DNA of 64,000 nt from Casuarius casuarius (taxonomy: Eukaryota > Chordata > Aves > Casuariiformes > Casuariidae). Below the pieces are notes generated by a model. The model saw only the letters and a list, made by a program, of their open reading frames with translations. It did no database searches and had not been told where the DNA came from. The stretch covers positions 5,808,678-5,872,677 of the forward strand of contig PTFA01000031.1 of NCBI GenBank assembly GCA_003342895.1, written 5' to 3'. Made by a program: the position numbers and the translations under genes. Shown in pieces: positions 53,050 through 64,000 of the stretch; position 1 is the first letter of the stretch, and the number at the start of each line of letters is the position of its first letter.

Positions 53050-56000
53050 AACATTTCTTACAAAATTAACATCACTAACAGAGTAGCAGGTCCTCCCACC
53101 TTACCAGGGATTACCCCGGTACCCTTCCACCTTGTCCATGGGTTTTGTTTCCGAAAAATTGAATTCAGAAAAATGGTGCCCCAGTGGCTCATGTATAGTT
53201 TTGCAGTGTGAATGCTTCATGATCCTATCTTCCTCTGGCTGGATTGCATTTCCCATTAAGCAGCACAGCATACTCTCATGATATATTACAGGAGTCCCAT
53301 GGCCATGGGGGCTGGAGATTAACAGGGGTCCTGAGATACTTGAACTGTGATTTGCAGGAAGCTCCACGGTGGCACTGCAGAATCAGTATTTTCATCTTTC
53401 AGCTGAAAGCCTTTGCTTTCAGCTTTGGGAGAGAGGGGGTTTGGATGAAAAGACCAAAAGATTTACCACAGGGCTGCTACTTCCCTCACACGACTTGTTG
53501 TTTAGGCAGAGCCCCAATCTTCCATCAGAAGAGACTGTCAGTGGAAAATGTGTACAGGACCCTGCATTTTTACGTGAAACTTCTACATGAAACTTTTGCT
53601 CCTCCTAAAATGGATCTGCAAGAGATGAGAGCTACATGTACATTCCTATACCAGGTTAACCATCTGCAGATTCCTGTTTTGTCCAGTTTGGGATAGGTAT
53701 TACATGGACAAATTGTGCTGAAGCATGGAAGATATTTCAGTGAACTGGGCTCTTCCCCAGCCTTCTTTCCTGACTACCTTTTAAATCAGCAGTGCAACAC
53801 TGCTCGCTGTACACTAGACCATCACACGGGCCTTTTAAGGAAGGCAGTTTAGTGAACCCTTTACACTATGATTTTTTAAGGATTTCTTGTTAACTGAGGG
53901 CTAATTAGTGCTTATTAATTCAGTTCTATCTGTAGCTCTGGAGAACAGAGCAAAATAAAAATTAACAACTTGTCCCCACCTCAACCCTTGGTTGGCCCCT
54001 CTTCAATGCTTGACACAGCCTGTGCCAAAAAAGAGATCTTGTTGCAAAAGTTTCATGGGTCCCTGGCATATGTGATCCCAGGCATTTTTGTCACACATCT
54101 GATCCAAATTCCAGTCACAACAGAAACGTACAGTAATTGAATTGATTGGTTGTCAACTTTAAAAAGGTGACTATATCATTGTTTATCAGTGTATTTTTAT
54201 CACAGTGGCCAGTAGGATGCAGCCCTCTGTGCAGGGAGGTTACTTGATCCTGCAGGAACTGTTCCGAGGTTGTTATTTTTTTCACCAGCTAATAGCGTTT
54301 AGCATTTCACCAGGCCACATTAAACTCAATGTACAAGCAGTTAAGAAAAGTACTGTATCTGGCACTGCTTAATGTCACTGACATGAAATGTGAGCAGCTG
54401 TGCCAGCATTCCTGAACTCTGAAAGTACTTTACCTTTCCTCTGTCTTTTGGCAATTAAATAAATTTTAATACATTTTTGGGAAATAAATACATTTTAATA
54501 CACTGCTATAATGTTATGAAGGACAAACTATGTCTTGTCATTTAGATATTAAAAGAAATCATGCCCATTTTAGTCACAGAGATGCCTAGCTGCCTTTTCT
54601 CTCCTTCTTCACCAGGCTGAGGATTTTCAGTGCTCTGTGAGTGGGAGAGCTGCTTGTTGATGTAATGAAAATGCCCTCCCCAGTTATTGTGTGTGCACAC
54701 ACATTCACTAAAGGGGTTATTCTGACTGTTACTTTAGCCTTAGCGCATTGTCATTAGACATCTTCAGGCTGATCTTTTAAGAAGCAAGGCCAAAACTCTG
54801 ATTAATAACAACAGGCAGCAGGAGCCTTTATTCAACGAGCTTTAAACGAAAGAACGTTTATATTTTGTATGCAAGGCAGGAATGGGAAGTGCCAGGGAAG
54901 GTCCTGTGGAAAAGAGAGCAGGAATAAGACTTGCGGAGGAGCAGGAAGAACCCATTACTATTCATTTGCCTGTTGTTTGACTGGAATTTTCTTTTGATGC
55001 TTTAAAAAATTCCTGAGCTAGATCCTCAGATTATGCAAAAAAGGCCTGACTCCATCAATTTTGCAGTATTCTGGGTGACTTATACCTGGTGCAGAGCCTT
55101 ACTAGCTTCCATGGAAAAGAAAGAAAGAGAAGTATGTGAGAGAGGCTGAGGAAACATTTTCCACGGTCAGGAAAAGAAGATACAAGAACAACAGGATCCC
55201 TCAATGCACAGCATCGAGTGAAAGGCACCATCAACCAAACAGTCAGAATGGATGCCAAAATGCAAGTCCCCCTTTCAAATAGTGATTACACCATCATGGA
55301 AAAAAGCTATAGGTAGGCTGAGTTTTGGACATGTATGTCCTGTCTCCTTGTCTCTTTTTTTGCTGTTGTTTTGCAATGCAGGGATGTGTAAGTGAAGTCA
55401 GGTTAAAGCCAATACCACACATACTCACCTGCACACACACACGCACATCACGACAGCAGGCGCAGACTCCTTTCCAATTTAAGCAAAGGGAAAAAAACAT
55501 TCGTTGCCAGGAGCACCGCACAGTTGTTCCTAACTACCTCTCTGCCCTGAAACTGGAAGGATCTAATTATCTGAGGTTGGGAATCCCATGTGATGACTGA
55601 TTTCCAGTTTTGCAGGACAAGAAAGAGAAAGCAGTTTTAAAATTAAAGATTCTCAAAATCTATCAGCTGAGCTCTAAGGCACATATTCCTGAGGATTCAT
55701 GGGAAGAGCACAGTAAATTCTGTAAACACTCTTCTCTGTGTTTGTTCATTTTTAATGGAAAAGGTTACTATAATAGCTTAGATATTATCACAGCAAGTGT
55801 TTTAACGATACTCCAAATCATCCAAAACCAAGAGGGGAAACCCTGTGAAAGGGCAAAATTTCACGATCAGACCTTGGAAGTTTGCAGAAATTTTTAGGCT
55901 TCCAGACATCCACCTATTTAAAGACTTCCATTTATTTCCAGCTTGAAAAAGAGTTAACAACAGTGCATGTTTGAATGTATGACTTAATCTGACACTGAGA

Positions 56001-58129
56001 AGCCAGAATGGCATCTGGATTGCTCCTATCACAGTTAAGTACCGAAGGTGAGACAAAATAATGCCTTTGATTATCTCCTTAGGCATTTGGCTGTCAACAT
56101 AGCAGAGAGGAAAACACTAAAAATGAAAGAAGAAAGAGAAATACTGTTTGTGTGCGCACTCTGCAAGAAATACATTATGGGGTTAATACCCAGATATTCA
56201 GCTGATTTAAACCAGCATTGTTACGTTAAAGTCAAAGCTCTGCCAATTTACTGTAGCTAAGGATCTGGCAATTAGTTATTTCCATTGCTTGGAAAAACAC
56301 TGAAGAAAAGAACTTTTTAAGAAAGCCTTGAACTAAACTTATCGATATTTTACTATATCTTATGTATATGATTCTTAGAAATAGGAAGAAAAGGGCCCTC
56401 AAAAAAGTAAAACCACTAATTTATTTGTAAATATTATGGCAGTGCTAAATAGTTTTCAGTAATAAACAAAGTTCAGTGTCATACCAGATTATCCATTTTA
56501 TGTGAAGCTGAATTCAAATTGCTGCTTTTCTCATTAAAAAAGGGATGTTCCCCTTAGATTAAAAGGAAGGTGGACTATATTATAACCTCTTCCAATCCTA
56601 TTTCAATTCTTCCCCTACGGTCTCCCTAGTCTCAATTCAGACTTATTTCTGTATTTATTTAAGAAGTCACTTTTCCAGGATCTCATGATGTCTTTAGCAC
56701 ATGGACAGAGTATGGAGTTTGGTGCCAGGAATGCAGCGCAAGAAAAAAAATAGGAGAAGATCTGGAAAAAACCCACAAAAGACACACAAAACAAGCAAAC
56801 AAATGAACCAAAACACACTGAGCTTCAAAAATGAGCAACCACAGTAGGGTTCCACTTCAATTTGATTATGTAATAGGCTCTTTTCTTCCCCGCTGAAGGT
56901 AACACGCAGTTGTGAAGTTCAGATGTAGTACAGAGGATGTTGTTTGTTGGAGTGGAAACAAAGTGACAAGCTAGTTATAAGGCCAGGCCTGTTTCCCGAT
57001 ACTTTGGGAGAAATATGGACGTTGTTTGTTGAGTGTCAATTTGAGTTAGTTTTATTTAGTTCCAGAAATAGAAAGGCATTGCCTCGCTCCCAGGGTGCAT
57101 GCAACAAAGGTTAGAACCTTCCCATACGCAGAGTTTACTTTCGCTGTAAATTAAACGCTTGGATACCAGAGCAGAGCATTTCTTCTGTGAACGAAGAACT
57201 GCCAAGTTGGTTTGCATAGAAGAAATGGCTCTTCATTAAACTTACTTTTTCGCTTACTTTTGTCACGGATCACGTTCTTCCGGCTGCCTCAGAATGCACG
57301 GTACCTTACTCTACGAGCAAACCTACTGCAGAATATGGTACGAGTGAATTTGAGGAAGGTTTGTCAACTCTGACAAGGTTTTAATCATGGGGTGGGACCG
57401 AGTCAAAAGTTTTGAACAGATTTGTATTTAATCTCTGTCTTCTTCACAGTGAAAAGGAGTTTTGGGTAGGAACTGGGCTCAGAGATAGAGCTCAATACCT
57501 ACCCACAAAACCAGACTGAGAACTCTGGCAGATTTTGATATTTGACATCCAGCATATGATTTTGTTTGGATCCATGTTTAATTAATAGTACCAAGGGCCT
57601 TTTTGAATAAAATTACGAAAGACTATTCAATCATAGCTTGTCTCTCAACAAGTCTTGGAATATGCTGCTTTTATAACTGGAGAACTGTGCCAATTTCAGC
57701 TTATTTCTGCTAACGTGCTGGCATTGTCATGACCACGCAATGTAATATAAAGACGTATTGGTAATTAATAATACCAGGGAACAGAAATGACTTTTGCAAT
57801 GGTTACTTTACCTATGGCTTAAAACAGAGATGGACAAAGAGCTCATGACTGCTGATTCTGTTCAAAATCAGTCAGATCAACCATCGGTTTGTACATGACT
57901 GATTTTGTACTAAAATAATTTTACAAGGTAGCTTTGTGTGAGTGGAGAATCTAGTACACAGATTTTTAAGGTTCTGCTTCTTTTCACTAACATTATGTCT
58001 TTCTGGGGACAAACATTTAGGCAATTACTGTAATTATGATAAGAACTCGATTTCCCATACAAAGTATAGAAAATGAGTATCCACACAGGACTGTATAATT
58101 GCATTTACTCCCCCCCACTCCAAGAAAAT

Positions 58130-58313
58130 CTTTCACTCAGACAGTACCAGATTGTTTATTTGATACATCAGTGTTAAAATCATACAAACACACATGGATG
58201 AAAATTAGGAATTAAATTATGTATTCTCTTTGAGTCCCGTTAGGGGAGCTGAAGGGAGCAAAGAGAGGACAAGGTAATGTGAACTCAGTGTGAAGGAATG
58301 TAGCTAATGTTCC
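58130..58313 (-). other. SUGCT: 3' UTR of SUGCT
   Basis: This non-coding stretch lies between the SUGCT stop codon and the predicted cleavage region. It is short, about 180 bases. The left end is estimated from the polyadenylation signal at 58155-58160 and is uncertain by some tens of bases. A G-rich stretch just beyond, on the minus strand around 58111-58123, would serve as a downstream element. Confidence 0.6.
58155..58160 (-). terminator. SUGCT: Polyadenylation signal AATAAA of SUGCT
   Basis: A canonical AATAAA hexamer lies on the minus strand about 155 bases after the SUGCT stop codon, and it is the first such hexamer met downstream. A T-rich then G-rich stretch follows 20-45 bases further on, the usual arrangement for cleavage and polyadenylation. 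Use of the site is inferred, not shown. Confidence 0.65.
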
Positions 58314-58477
58314 TTATCTGACCTCATGCTGAGCCACAGCACCAGTGCTGAGCAGTTCTTCTATGGCGGCATCCTTGTACCCCAGTATGCCCTTCAGTAT
58401 CTCCACTGTATGCTGCCCAATAAGAGGAGGCGGCTTGGGTTGTGACATAGAAAATTCACTGTATCTGACAGCTGGTC
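58314..58477 (-). CDS. SUGCT: Last coding exon of SUGCT (succinyl-CoA:glutarate-CoA transferase), partial
   Basis: SUGCT is a mitochondrial CoA-transferase of family III (CaiB/BaiF type). It moves CoA from succinyl-CoA to glutarate in lysine and tryptophan breakdown; loss of the human gene (formerly C7orf10) gives glutaric aciduria type 3. Read on the minus strand, this exon encodes 53 residues plus a TAA stop at 58314-58316. It begins with the last two bases of a glycine codon (phase 1), then [10 protein letters not shown]. The family's C-terminal pattern follows: a proline-rich [11 protein letters not shown] segment, a helix beginning [10 protein letters not shown], and an end reading [13 protein letters not shown]. 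As I remember the human protein, it has the same glycine-initial exon, the PPPLxGQHT motif and a QHE-ending tail. The catalytic aspartate lies in earlier exons outside the window. No frameshift or internal stop is seen, so the exon looks functional. A paralogous family III enzyme is unlikely given the match in the tail. Confidence 0.93.
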
Positions 58478-58500
58478 CTGTAAAAAAAAAAAAAAAAACA
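58478..58500 (-). promoter_or_regulatory. SUGCT: 3' splice site of the last SUGCT intron
   Basis: On the minus strand the bases before the exon are a run of 17 T (58482-58498) followed by ACAG, ending at 58478. This is a strong polypyrimidine tract with a consensus acceptor. It joins in phase 1, which gives the expected glycine codon at the junction. The T run is a pure homopolymer, so its exact length may vary between individuals or be miscounted. Confidence 0.88.
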
Positions 58501-59720
58501 GAAAAGAAGGAAATTATTATCGAAATTAACTACCTGTATTCATATGGAACCGTTCATGTTGGTTTAAAGGAAAGTATTTCATTTTCAGAGCAGGTCATTC
58601 AGTGCTTATCAGAGAAAAGCTATATTTTGGAAGTACAGACTAAACAAATTCCTGATCACAATAAGCCAGTTATAGATCAATAAACCAGTTTTAGGTGGCT
58701 GACCAAATGTAGACTTACTGAACGTTCACCAAACATTAAGGAAGCCTTCCCATCATTCCTAGAGGTACATCAGGAGTGCTCCAAGGCATATCCCTCATAT
58801 GTCTACCATTCTTTGCTAGCCGCATGACGTAGGCAATGCCCAGGCTGCACAGTGGGATGTGCTGCGGAAATCCCCATACTCCTGGCAATGTAACCATGGG
58901 AACTCAATGAAATGCCACGCTAATACACCATTGTGGCAGTCAGAGCAGTGCCCTGGACGATGGGAAGCACCATCTCCAGTTAGCAACAGCTCAAGTAGCT
59001 CTGCAGCACGCTCCATTATCCTGTGGCAATGCAGAATTGACATGGTGCACAGCAATGACAATCCCAAGCTTGTTTTATGTTTTCTACCAAAAATACAGGT
59101 AGTAGCAGCAGTGAGTAACTCAGCACTGGTTTAGTCTGGCAGGAATCATTTCAAAGTTGGAACTCTCACTTAGGGAAGCTCGCAACGAGCTGAAGACTCT
59201 CATGCCTATTGCAGGTAGTCAGACCTTACTTTTTAGCAATCCTGCATAGCGAACCAAACAGAAATTTCAGCATAGTTCCTTGCAGACAAGTAGTCACATC
59301 ATTACTGACAGTCTCAGAGAAGAGAATAGACTTCAAATTTACTCTGTAATCAAAATTGAGGTATACACTCTGTGTATGCATACAACTGTTTTATAGACTT
59401 TATAGAGAAATAGGGGACCAAAATTTCCAGAATTGTCAGTTGAAAACTTTTCTTTAATGCAAAATTTAACACCCTTTGATGCTGTGGACAATTGCCAAAA
59501 GGATTCCTTTATTCACAGTTATGGTCTTTATTATACCATCAAAAGAATTTAATGACAAAGTTGCCAATAACACTGAAGTGTTATTTAGAAATGCAAAGAA
59601 ATGCGTAGGGTGTTTTACCAGGCAGATTAGTGTTTGACTTAGTTCTGAAGGAATCAGAGACATATCAGCCAGCAAAGGAAATGAACCACAACGAGAAGTG
59701 ATTCTGTAAGAAAATGAGAA

Positions 59721-59780
59721 GTGAAGGTCACTGCTTATTTGAGTGAAGGTCACTGCTTATTTGAGTGACTGCTTGTTTGA
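59721..59780 (+). repeat. 22-bp tandem repeat, 2.7 copies
   Basis: Two identical 22-base units beginning GTGAAGGTCACTGC lie at 59721-59742 and 59743-59764. A third copy follows at 59765-59780 with a 6-base deletion and one substitution. It lies in the last SUGCT intron. Confidence 0.9.
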
Positions 59781-60829
59781 GGAGAGTTTCTGACAGAAGT
59801 CATGCAACATGCCAAAATACACTGTTTTTGCAACAGTCTTCATTAAATAGATCAACTATGATTAAGTGGTTAACAAAGTAAAGGTATCCACCTCAAAAAG
59901 AGACAAAATAAGATAAAAGGTGCTTAGAAAAAGAGGTTTTTTTCAAAGCAAGCGGGTATGATGAGCTCCAGTCCTAAAGAAAAAGGAGATTACATGTCAA
60001 AGCCACTTCTGTTTGAGAACTCGGGAATAATGAGTATGTCCTGGCACAGGGCAACTATGGTTCCCGTGTTTAAAGAGGGAAGGAGGCAGAACTGGGGCAT
60101 TAGAGACCAAACCTTTTAATTTCAAGTTCCATTAAATATTGGAACAAATAATCACACCAAAAATACTCAGGAGATGAGTAACAACCAGTATGTTTCTATT
60201 AAGAACAGCAGTGTCCATGCAATCTCCTGTCTTTCTGCATAGGAGAAGCACTGGAGGTGAGATACATCCCATCTAACTGTAGACATGTCTACATGTAGAT
60301 TTTTAGTTGCTTAGAGTCCTTAACTACTTTTAGAGTTAGTGCAGAGGAAAAGGCATACTTACAGTGCAATTCTTCCCATATACTGGCAGATGCCTAAACC
60401 TGGCCAGATGAATTGCGACCACCTGTCTTTCTCCATGAAACGGAGGTTAGACAAGTACGTTAGATGCAGACCTCTACAATCCAGACATCTAAAGTCAGGT
60501 GAGACAAGCCCCTTAACTACTAGGATCGCAGATCAAGATCTGGGTTTCAGAAAGAAACTTGGCACTGCTATTTTTCAAAAACTGAGTAAAGAAACATGGT
60601 CTAGGTAAATCTTAAGCCAGGTGTGATACTGAGTGGGAAATTGTATTCAGAGAATAGCTATCAGGGGTCTTCTAAAACAGATGAATGTTTCAAGTGAGCT
60701 CCACAGGCATCTGTTCAGGATGAGGCTCTAATCTGTGTATTTGTTAGTGGGTCTGCTGATACAACTCAGATTGTACCTGCTCAGTTTTCAGAGGACTTCA
60801 AGCGAAAAGTGACTGTGATTACTTTGAAG

Positions 60830-61555
60830 GCAGAAACAGATTTCACAATGACCTGGCTACACTAGAGAAGTGGACTGACAAAATGGTGTAATTCAATAAT
60901 GTCAAGGGGAAGGAACTACATGTAACTGTATAAATACAGGGCAGGGAACAAATAGCAAGGTAGGAATAGCTAGGGGTTATTCTAGATCACAAAATGAACA
61001 TGAGTCAACAATATCATGCTGTTGCGAAAAAGGCAAACGTCCTATAGGGATGTACAAACAAGAGAGAAGGCTGCAGAACACATGAAATAATAATTTTGCC
61101 CTAGTTAGTACTGGCAGGTCACAGCTGGAAAAGTGCCCGCTGTGGGTCCCACACTGCACAGCAACGCACAACACCTCAAGAGATTCTACAGGAGAGCAAG
61201 AAGTAAAAAACAAGTAAAAACACCACCAACAAAACCCCTCAAACAAAAAGTAAAACCAACCCTGCTGCAAAAAGGAAGTAAATAATCTTTTTTCATGTCC
61301 ACGATGGATGAGAAATAATTGACTTAAATTGCAAAAAAAGGAGACTGGCGTTAAGTACTAGAAAATAAACTTGTATAATGGTAAGGGTAGTAAAGCACGG
61401 GAACGGGTCCTCTGAGGAGGCTGCAGAGTTCCTGTCAATGAAGTGTTTAGGAACGAGAACTGCTTTGGCATAGCTGATGCTACCTTGCTGAGCTAGGACT
61501 AGTTCAGCTGAATCAGGGGAACTCTCACAGTCCCTTCTACCCAGCAATAATTATG
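60830..61555 (+). mobile_element. Degenerate CR1-group LINE, 3' part
   Basis: The plus strand follows the 3' third of a CR1/L3-type non-LTR retrotransposon. From 60841 it reads FHNDLATLEKWTDKMV, the end of the reverse transcriptase palm-thumb region, then hits an in-frame stop at 60889. Further on come the conserved nucleotide stretches of this family: the ATGAGTCAACA block near 61000, the block on transcribed products around 61110-61160, the AAAGCACGGGAACGGG block near 61393, and the terminal stretch near 61500-61550. Many substitutions and gaps show it is ancient and dead. It lies antisense to SUGCT in its last intron. The 5' limit is uncertain. The family call rests on remembered consensus text, not on a search. 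Confidence 0.72.
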
Positions 61556-61745
61556 AAAGCTAAGAAAAAGCTCCCATCAGGGATGAATTTTCTGCTATTT
61601 TATTCCCCTACTTCTATTCACTTTTTGAACATATTGAGTTCAATTTTCAGGTGAAATTTCAAGTGAGAGGTCAGTACATTTTAAAGGGACAGATATGTCA
61701 CTCAGCCATATTTGTATTGATTTGTCTCCCTAGGACTGATTAAGG

Positions 61746-61767
61746 ACTGAATTGGCCCCAATTCAGT
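61746..61767. repeat. Short inverted repeat (10-bp arms)
   Basis: ACTGAATTGG at 61746-61755 and CCAATTCAGT at 61758-61767 are exact reverse complements around a CC spacer. It lies in the last SUGCT intron, about 190 bases right of the CR1 fragment. Confidence 0.85.
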
Positions 61768-62224
61768 GCCAACTGAAATGCTTCTGAAGATAATTTCTGA
61801 ACAAAAATGCCCCTTCAAGGCTGATTAGTCTAGAAATTCAAAGTAGCAATAAAATTATTATGCAATTTCTATAAAACAAAAAAACAAAACAAGATATTCA
61901 TTTAAAGCAATCTCAATTCTGTTTGTATCTGACAGTTCTTTATACAGAGAAATCAGCAAACTCTCAAAGGAACTAGCTGAATAGTTCTAGATGATTTTCA
62001 CTTGCTTCTGCAAATTTTTGCCAGTGTAAATATTGCATACATCAAAATCTGAGTTGTTGCATTGATATCAAAAGACACTGAATAAAGCCTCTAATGAGAG
62101 AAAACCAAACTTGATATTAAATGCACCACAAGCATAGAATGTTTCCCACTTCCCAAAGAAATTAATTTTACAAACTAACAAGAAAATTGCACTGCAATTA
62201 CAAAATCAGTGTCTTCCTTGGGCC

Positions 62225-62575
62225 TTTATTACTTGATGCATCATTAATCATGCTACTTTTCACTTTGATAGAGTTATAAAGTTATCTGCATTCATTCAAA
62301 GGAGCTCCTTGCTAATGATCCATCATTAACGATTCTCTGTTCTTTCCTTGTGTAAATTCTACTTGGCTTCTCTGTCAATTAGGAGGGTGCAAAGCTTGCC
62401 AGTCAGGCTTCAGCAATCCCACGCTCTGACTGAACAATGCTCCCAGAAAGCAACCAGCAGAACGCTATGCAAATGCTAATTAAACACAACTGCCTTATGA
62501 GGAAACCATCCCTTGAGGCACAGAGAGGTGAACTGCTTTAATTGAGGTCAGAAGCATTTGCATACGGGTGAGTTA
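62225..62575. promoter_or_regulatory. Candidate intronic enhancer (octamer/homeodomain cluster)
   Basis: Two perfect octamers lie in inverted orientation: ATGCAAAT at 62467-62474 and ATTTGCAT at 62556-62563. TAATTA at 62477-62482 lies two bases from the first. CATCATTAA occurs twice (62239-62247 and 62321-62329), with further ATTAATCA and TAATGAT words nearby. Octamers are POU-domain targets and TAAT cores are homeodomain targets. A MIR core fragment separates the two octamers. The region lies in the last SUGCT intron; long-range regulation of neighbours in this locus would be in keeping with a gene desert, but that is inference. Confidence 0.4.
62495..62555 (-). mobile_element. MIR core fragment
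   Basis: TTATGAGGAAACC followed by TTGAGGCACAGAGAGGTGAA is a good match to the reverse complement of the MIR core, with a short insertion between the two parts. Only about 60 bases survive. It sits between two perfect octamer motifs in a candidate regulatory region of the last SUGCT intron, so it may have been kept for function. Confidence 0.5.
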
Positions 62576-64000
62576 CATGGATGGAAACAGGCCTTTGCTG
62601 GAGGTAGTGGCAGGGTTACTGGCTGAAGGGTGGAAGACAGCAGGCACTGGGGTATTCCGGCCCCTCTGCTATAAGCAGGACACTGTCCTCAGCCACGAAG
62701 TTAAGTGAATGGATATGGTCACCTGAAGGAAGCAATGAAGCAAAGAGCAGTAGCTGTGATTTACATTTGTCCTGTTAAATTAGACTTCAGGAGCTTCTTT
62801 TTCTTTTATTTATTATTGCTAGTAAACAAAACCCAAGGTGCTCTCTGACTAGTCTAAAATTCTCTAGCTGTAAAATTCTAGGCTAATCTTTTTCTATTAT
62901 TTTGACTTCTTTGGCACATATTGCTAAAATATGTGCAGTGCGCAACACAGTGTTCAAAGCTTAATAGTGCAAAAATTAGTCAAACTTTGTATCACTTGCA
63001 ACTACCATAGCAACTGTACCAAGCTATCTCCAAGACTTTCCCAGTACTTCACCTCAACATCATCATCATCATTATAAATTCTACTTCTTTGCTACCTATC
63101 TGCTATAATATATCTAGGCATCAAACAAAGCCATTAAGTTAAGACACATTAAACAGATTAAAGCAGAAGATAAAATGAGATAAAACCACTGAAACAGGAT
63201 CGTGCCGCAGAAAGGACCCTCAAGAATGAAAATGCATTCACCCTAAACAGGTGAAATATGTGACACTCCTTGGAATGTGTCACAGGGCATTTCTGAGATT
63301 TAAGGTTGCAGAAGCAGAGTTAGTACCTGTATCAGTTCCATCTTGAGCTGCAAAAGCCCCAGTTATCTGTACTAGTGCAACAGTCTGCTGCAGTACAGGC
63401 AGGGACTAAAATCTTCATGACTGATATAAAGGTGAACCAATGTAATAAGCAGGACACTGCAAGATACTTGTACTCAGTTTTATTCAACAAGTACTAGAAA
63501 TTAAAGTTGAATTAGAATCATATAAAAGGAGCAAAGCACAGTATATAAGAGTGGATAAATGTAATAACTTTTCCTTTGTCTTAACAAATAGAAATCCGGC
63601 ATCACTGCGCAGCAGTCACTTGATAATACTTTTGCTACAGCACAAGTTAGAGCATATTGAAACAATCTAACTCTCAAACTATGTAGAGGGAATTAGGCCT
63701 GGGGACAGCCAAGCTCAGGGAAAAGTCATGATTATTTGTTATTATTCAAGTGGGACACAGAAAAAGAAGGGGGAAATTTGAACTGATGTATGTGTACACA
63801 TTCTGCTTGCACCACAGCATCATCTACGTTCGCTAAAAAGAGCTATGAGAAATCCAACACCACTGATTAGTTAGCTCTACCTCAGCTCACAGTATAATCT
63901 ACATACATGCAGGAATTACACAAAAACAAACCAAATGCTTTTGCCTCTTCCAAATATCATGGTGTTGCTATATAACAGTTTTGCAATTCCAATAAAATAC

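Larger units (their letters stand above)
46721..58129. other. Intergenic region downstream of SUGCT
   Basis: No gene is seen. Listed separately are the C-rich island, the pyrimidine tract and the palindrome at 53034. A plus frame at 52825-53025 with a peptide like an acidic/basic coiled segment ends near a GT-type donor, but nothing else supports an exon. A small TAAT-rich cluster lies at 53890-53925 (CTAATTAG, TTATTAATT). By synteny in other amniotes this DNA would belong to the SUGCT-INHBA interval. Confidence 0.65.
58501..64000 (-). other. SUGCT: Last intron of SUGCT, 3' part
   Basis: Everything right of the acceptor belongs to the last SUGCT intron, which is at least 5.5 kb long and continues past the window. 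I looked for the preceding exon, which should end with a G before GT in phase 1, and found no convincing candidate. The intron holds a 22-bp tandem repeat (59721-59780), an old CR1 fragment (60830-61555), a 22-bp inverted repeat (61746-61767) and a cluster of homeodomain/POU-type sites (62225-62570). A GC-richer patch at 58816-59067 is open on the minus strand for 83 codons but resembles no protein I know. Confidence 0.8.

Noticed and set aside
53244..53696. 150-codon plus-strand open frame
   Set aside because: No known domain; overlaps another frame of similar length, and nothing marks an exon or promoter.
58816..59067. 83-codon minus-strand frame with several His and Cys in the SUGCT intron
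   Set aside because: I considered a missing SUGCT exon or a transposon zinc finger; the sequence fits neither, and splice sites in the right phase are absent.
60339..60608. 89-codon plus-strand frame before the CR1 fragment
   Set aside because: I tested whether it could be the upstream part of the CR1 protein; the peptide does not fit the reverse transcriptase, so it was left out.

Overview
The window looks like nuclear DNA from a sauropsid vertebrate, most likely a bird. It has long gene-free stretches with AT-rich non-coding texture. Interspersed repeats are few and old: CR1-group LINE pieces and worn MIR/CORE-type SINE pieces. There are many microsatellites and homopolymer runs, and one unresolved base (N at 41415). 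The bird assignment is an inference from low repeat content plus CR1 and MIR relics; a turtle or crocodilian is not formally excluded.

Only one gene can be supported. The last coding exon of SUGCT (succinyl-CoA:glutarate-CoA transferase, mitochondrial, CoA-transferase family III) lies on the minus strand at 58314-58477. It has a clear 3' splice site on its right, a stop codon, a short 3' UTR and an AATAAA signal on its left. Everything right of 58477 is the last SUGCT intron, whose 5' end is beyond the window. Everything left of about 58130 is downstream intergenic DNA. In other amniotes the next gene on that side is INHBA, then GLI3, so 1-58,000 is probably the SUGCT-INHBA gene desert.

Layout: 1-6,870 is plain intergenic DNA. 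6,870-7,097 is a duplicated poly-T/35-bp unit with a 92-nt pure T run. 7,100-30,400 is intergenic, with simple repeats, a frame-preserving but stop-interrupted coding-like stretch (13,066-13,743, minus), a 20-bp perfect palindrome (23,887) and an 82-nt perfectly alternating purine-pyrimidine run (26,274). 30,400-46,720 holds most recognisable old repeats: MIR-like pieces, a palindromic tRNA-like element, a CR1 fragment, a dispersed 130-bp direct repeat, and a second broken coding-like stretch (45,960-46,550, minus). 46,720-58,130 is intergenic, with a C-rich island near 49,000 and a 133-nt pyrimidine tract near 50,800. 58,130-64,000 is the SUGCT 3' end and last intron, with a second CR1 fragment and a homeodomain/POU-site cluster near 62,200-62,570 that contains two perfect inverted octamers around a MIR core.

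I found no evidence for a new multi-gene system. The best leads are the octamer/MIR cluster in the SUGCT intron, the paired duplicated motifs at 34,490-34,657, the two degenerate coding-like stretches, the palindromic tRNA-like element and the poly-T duplication.
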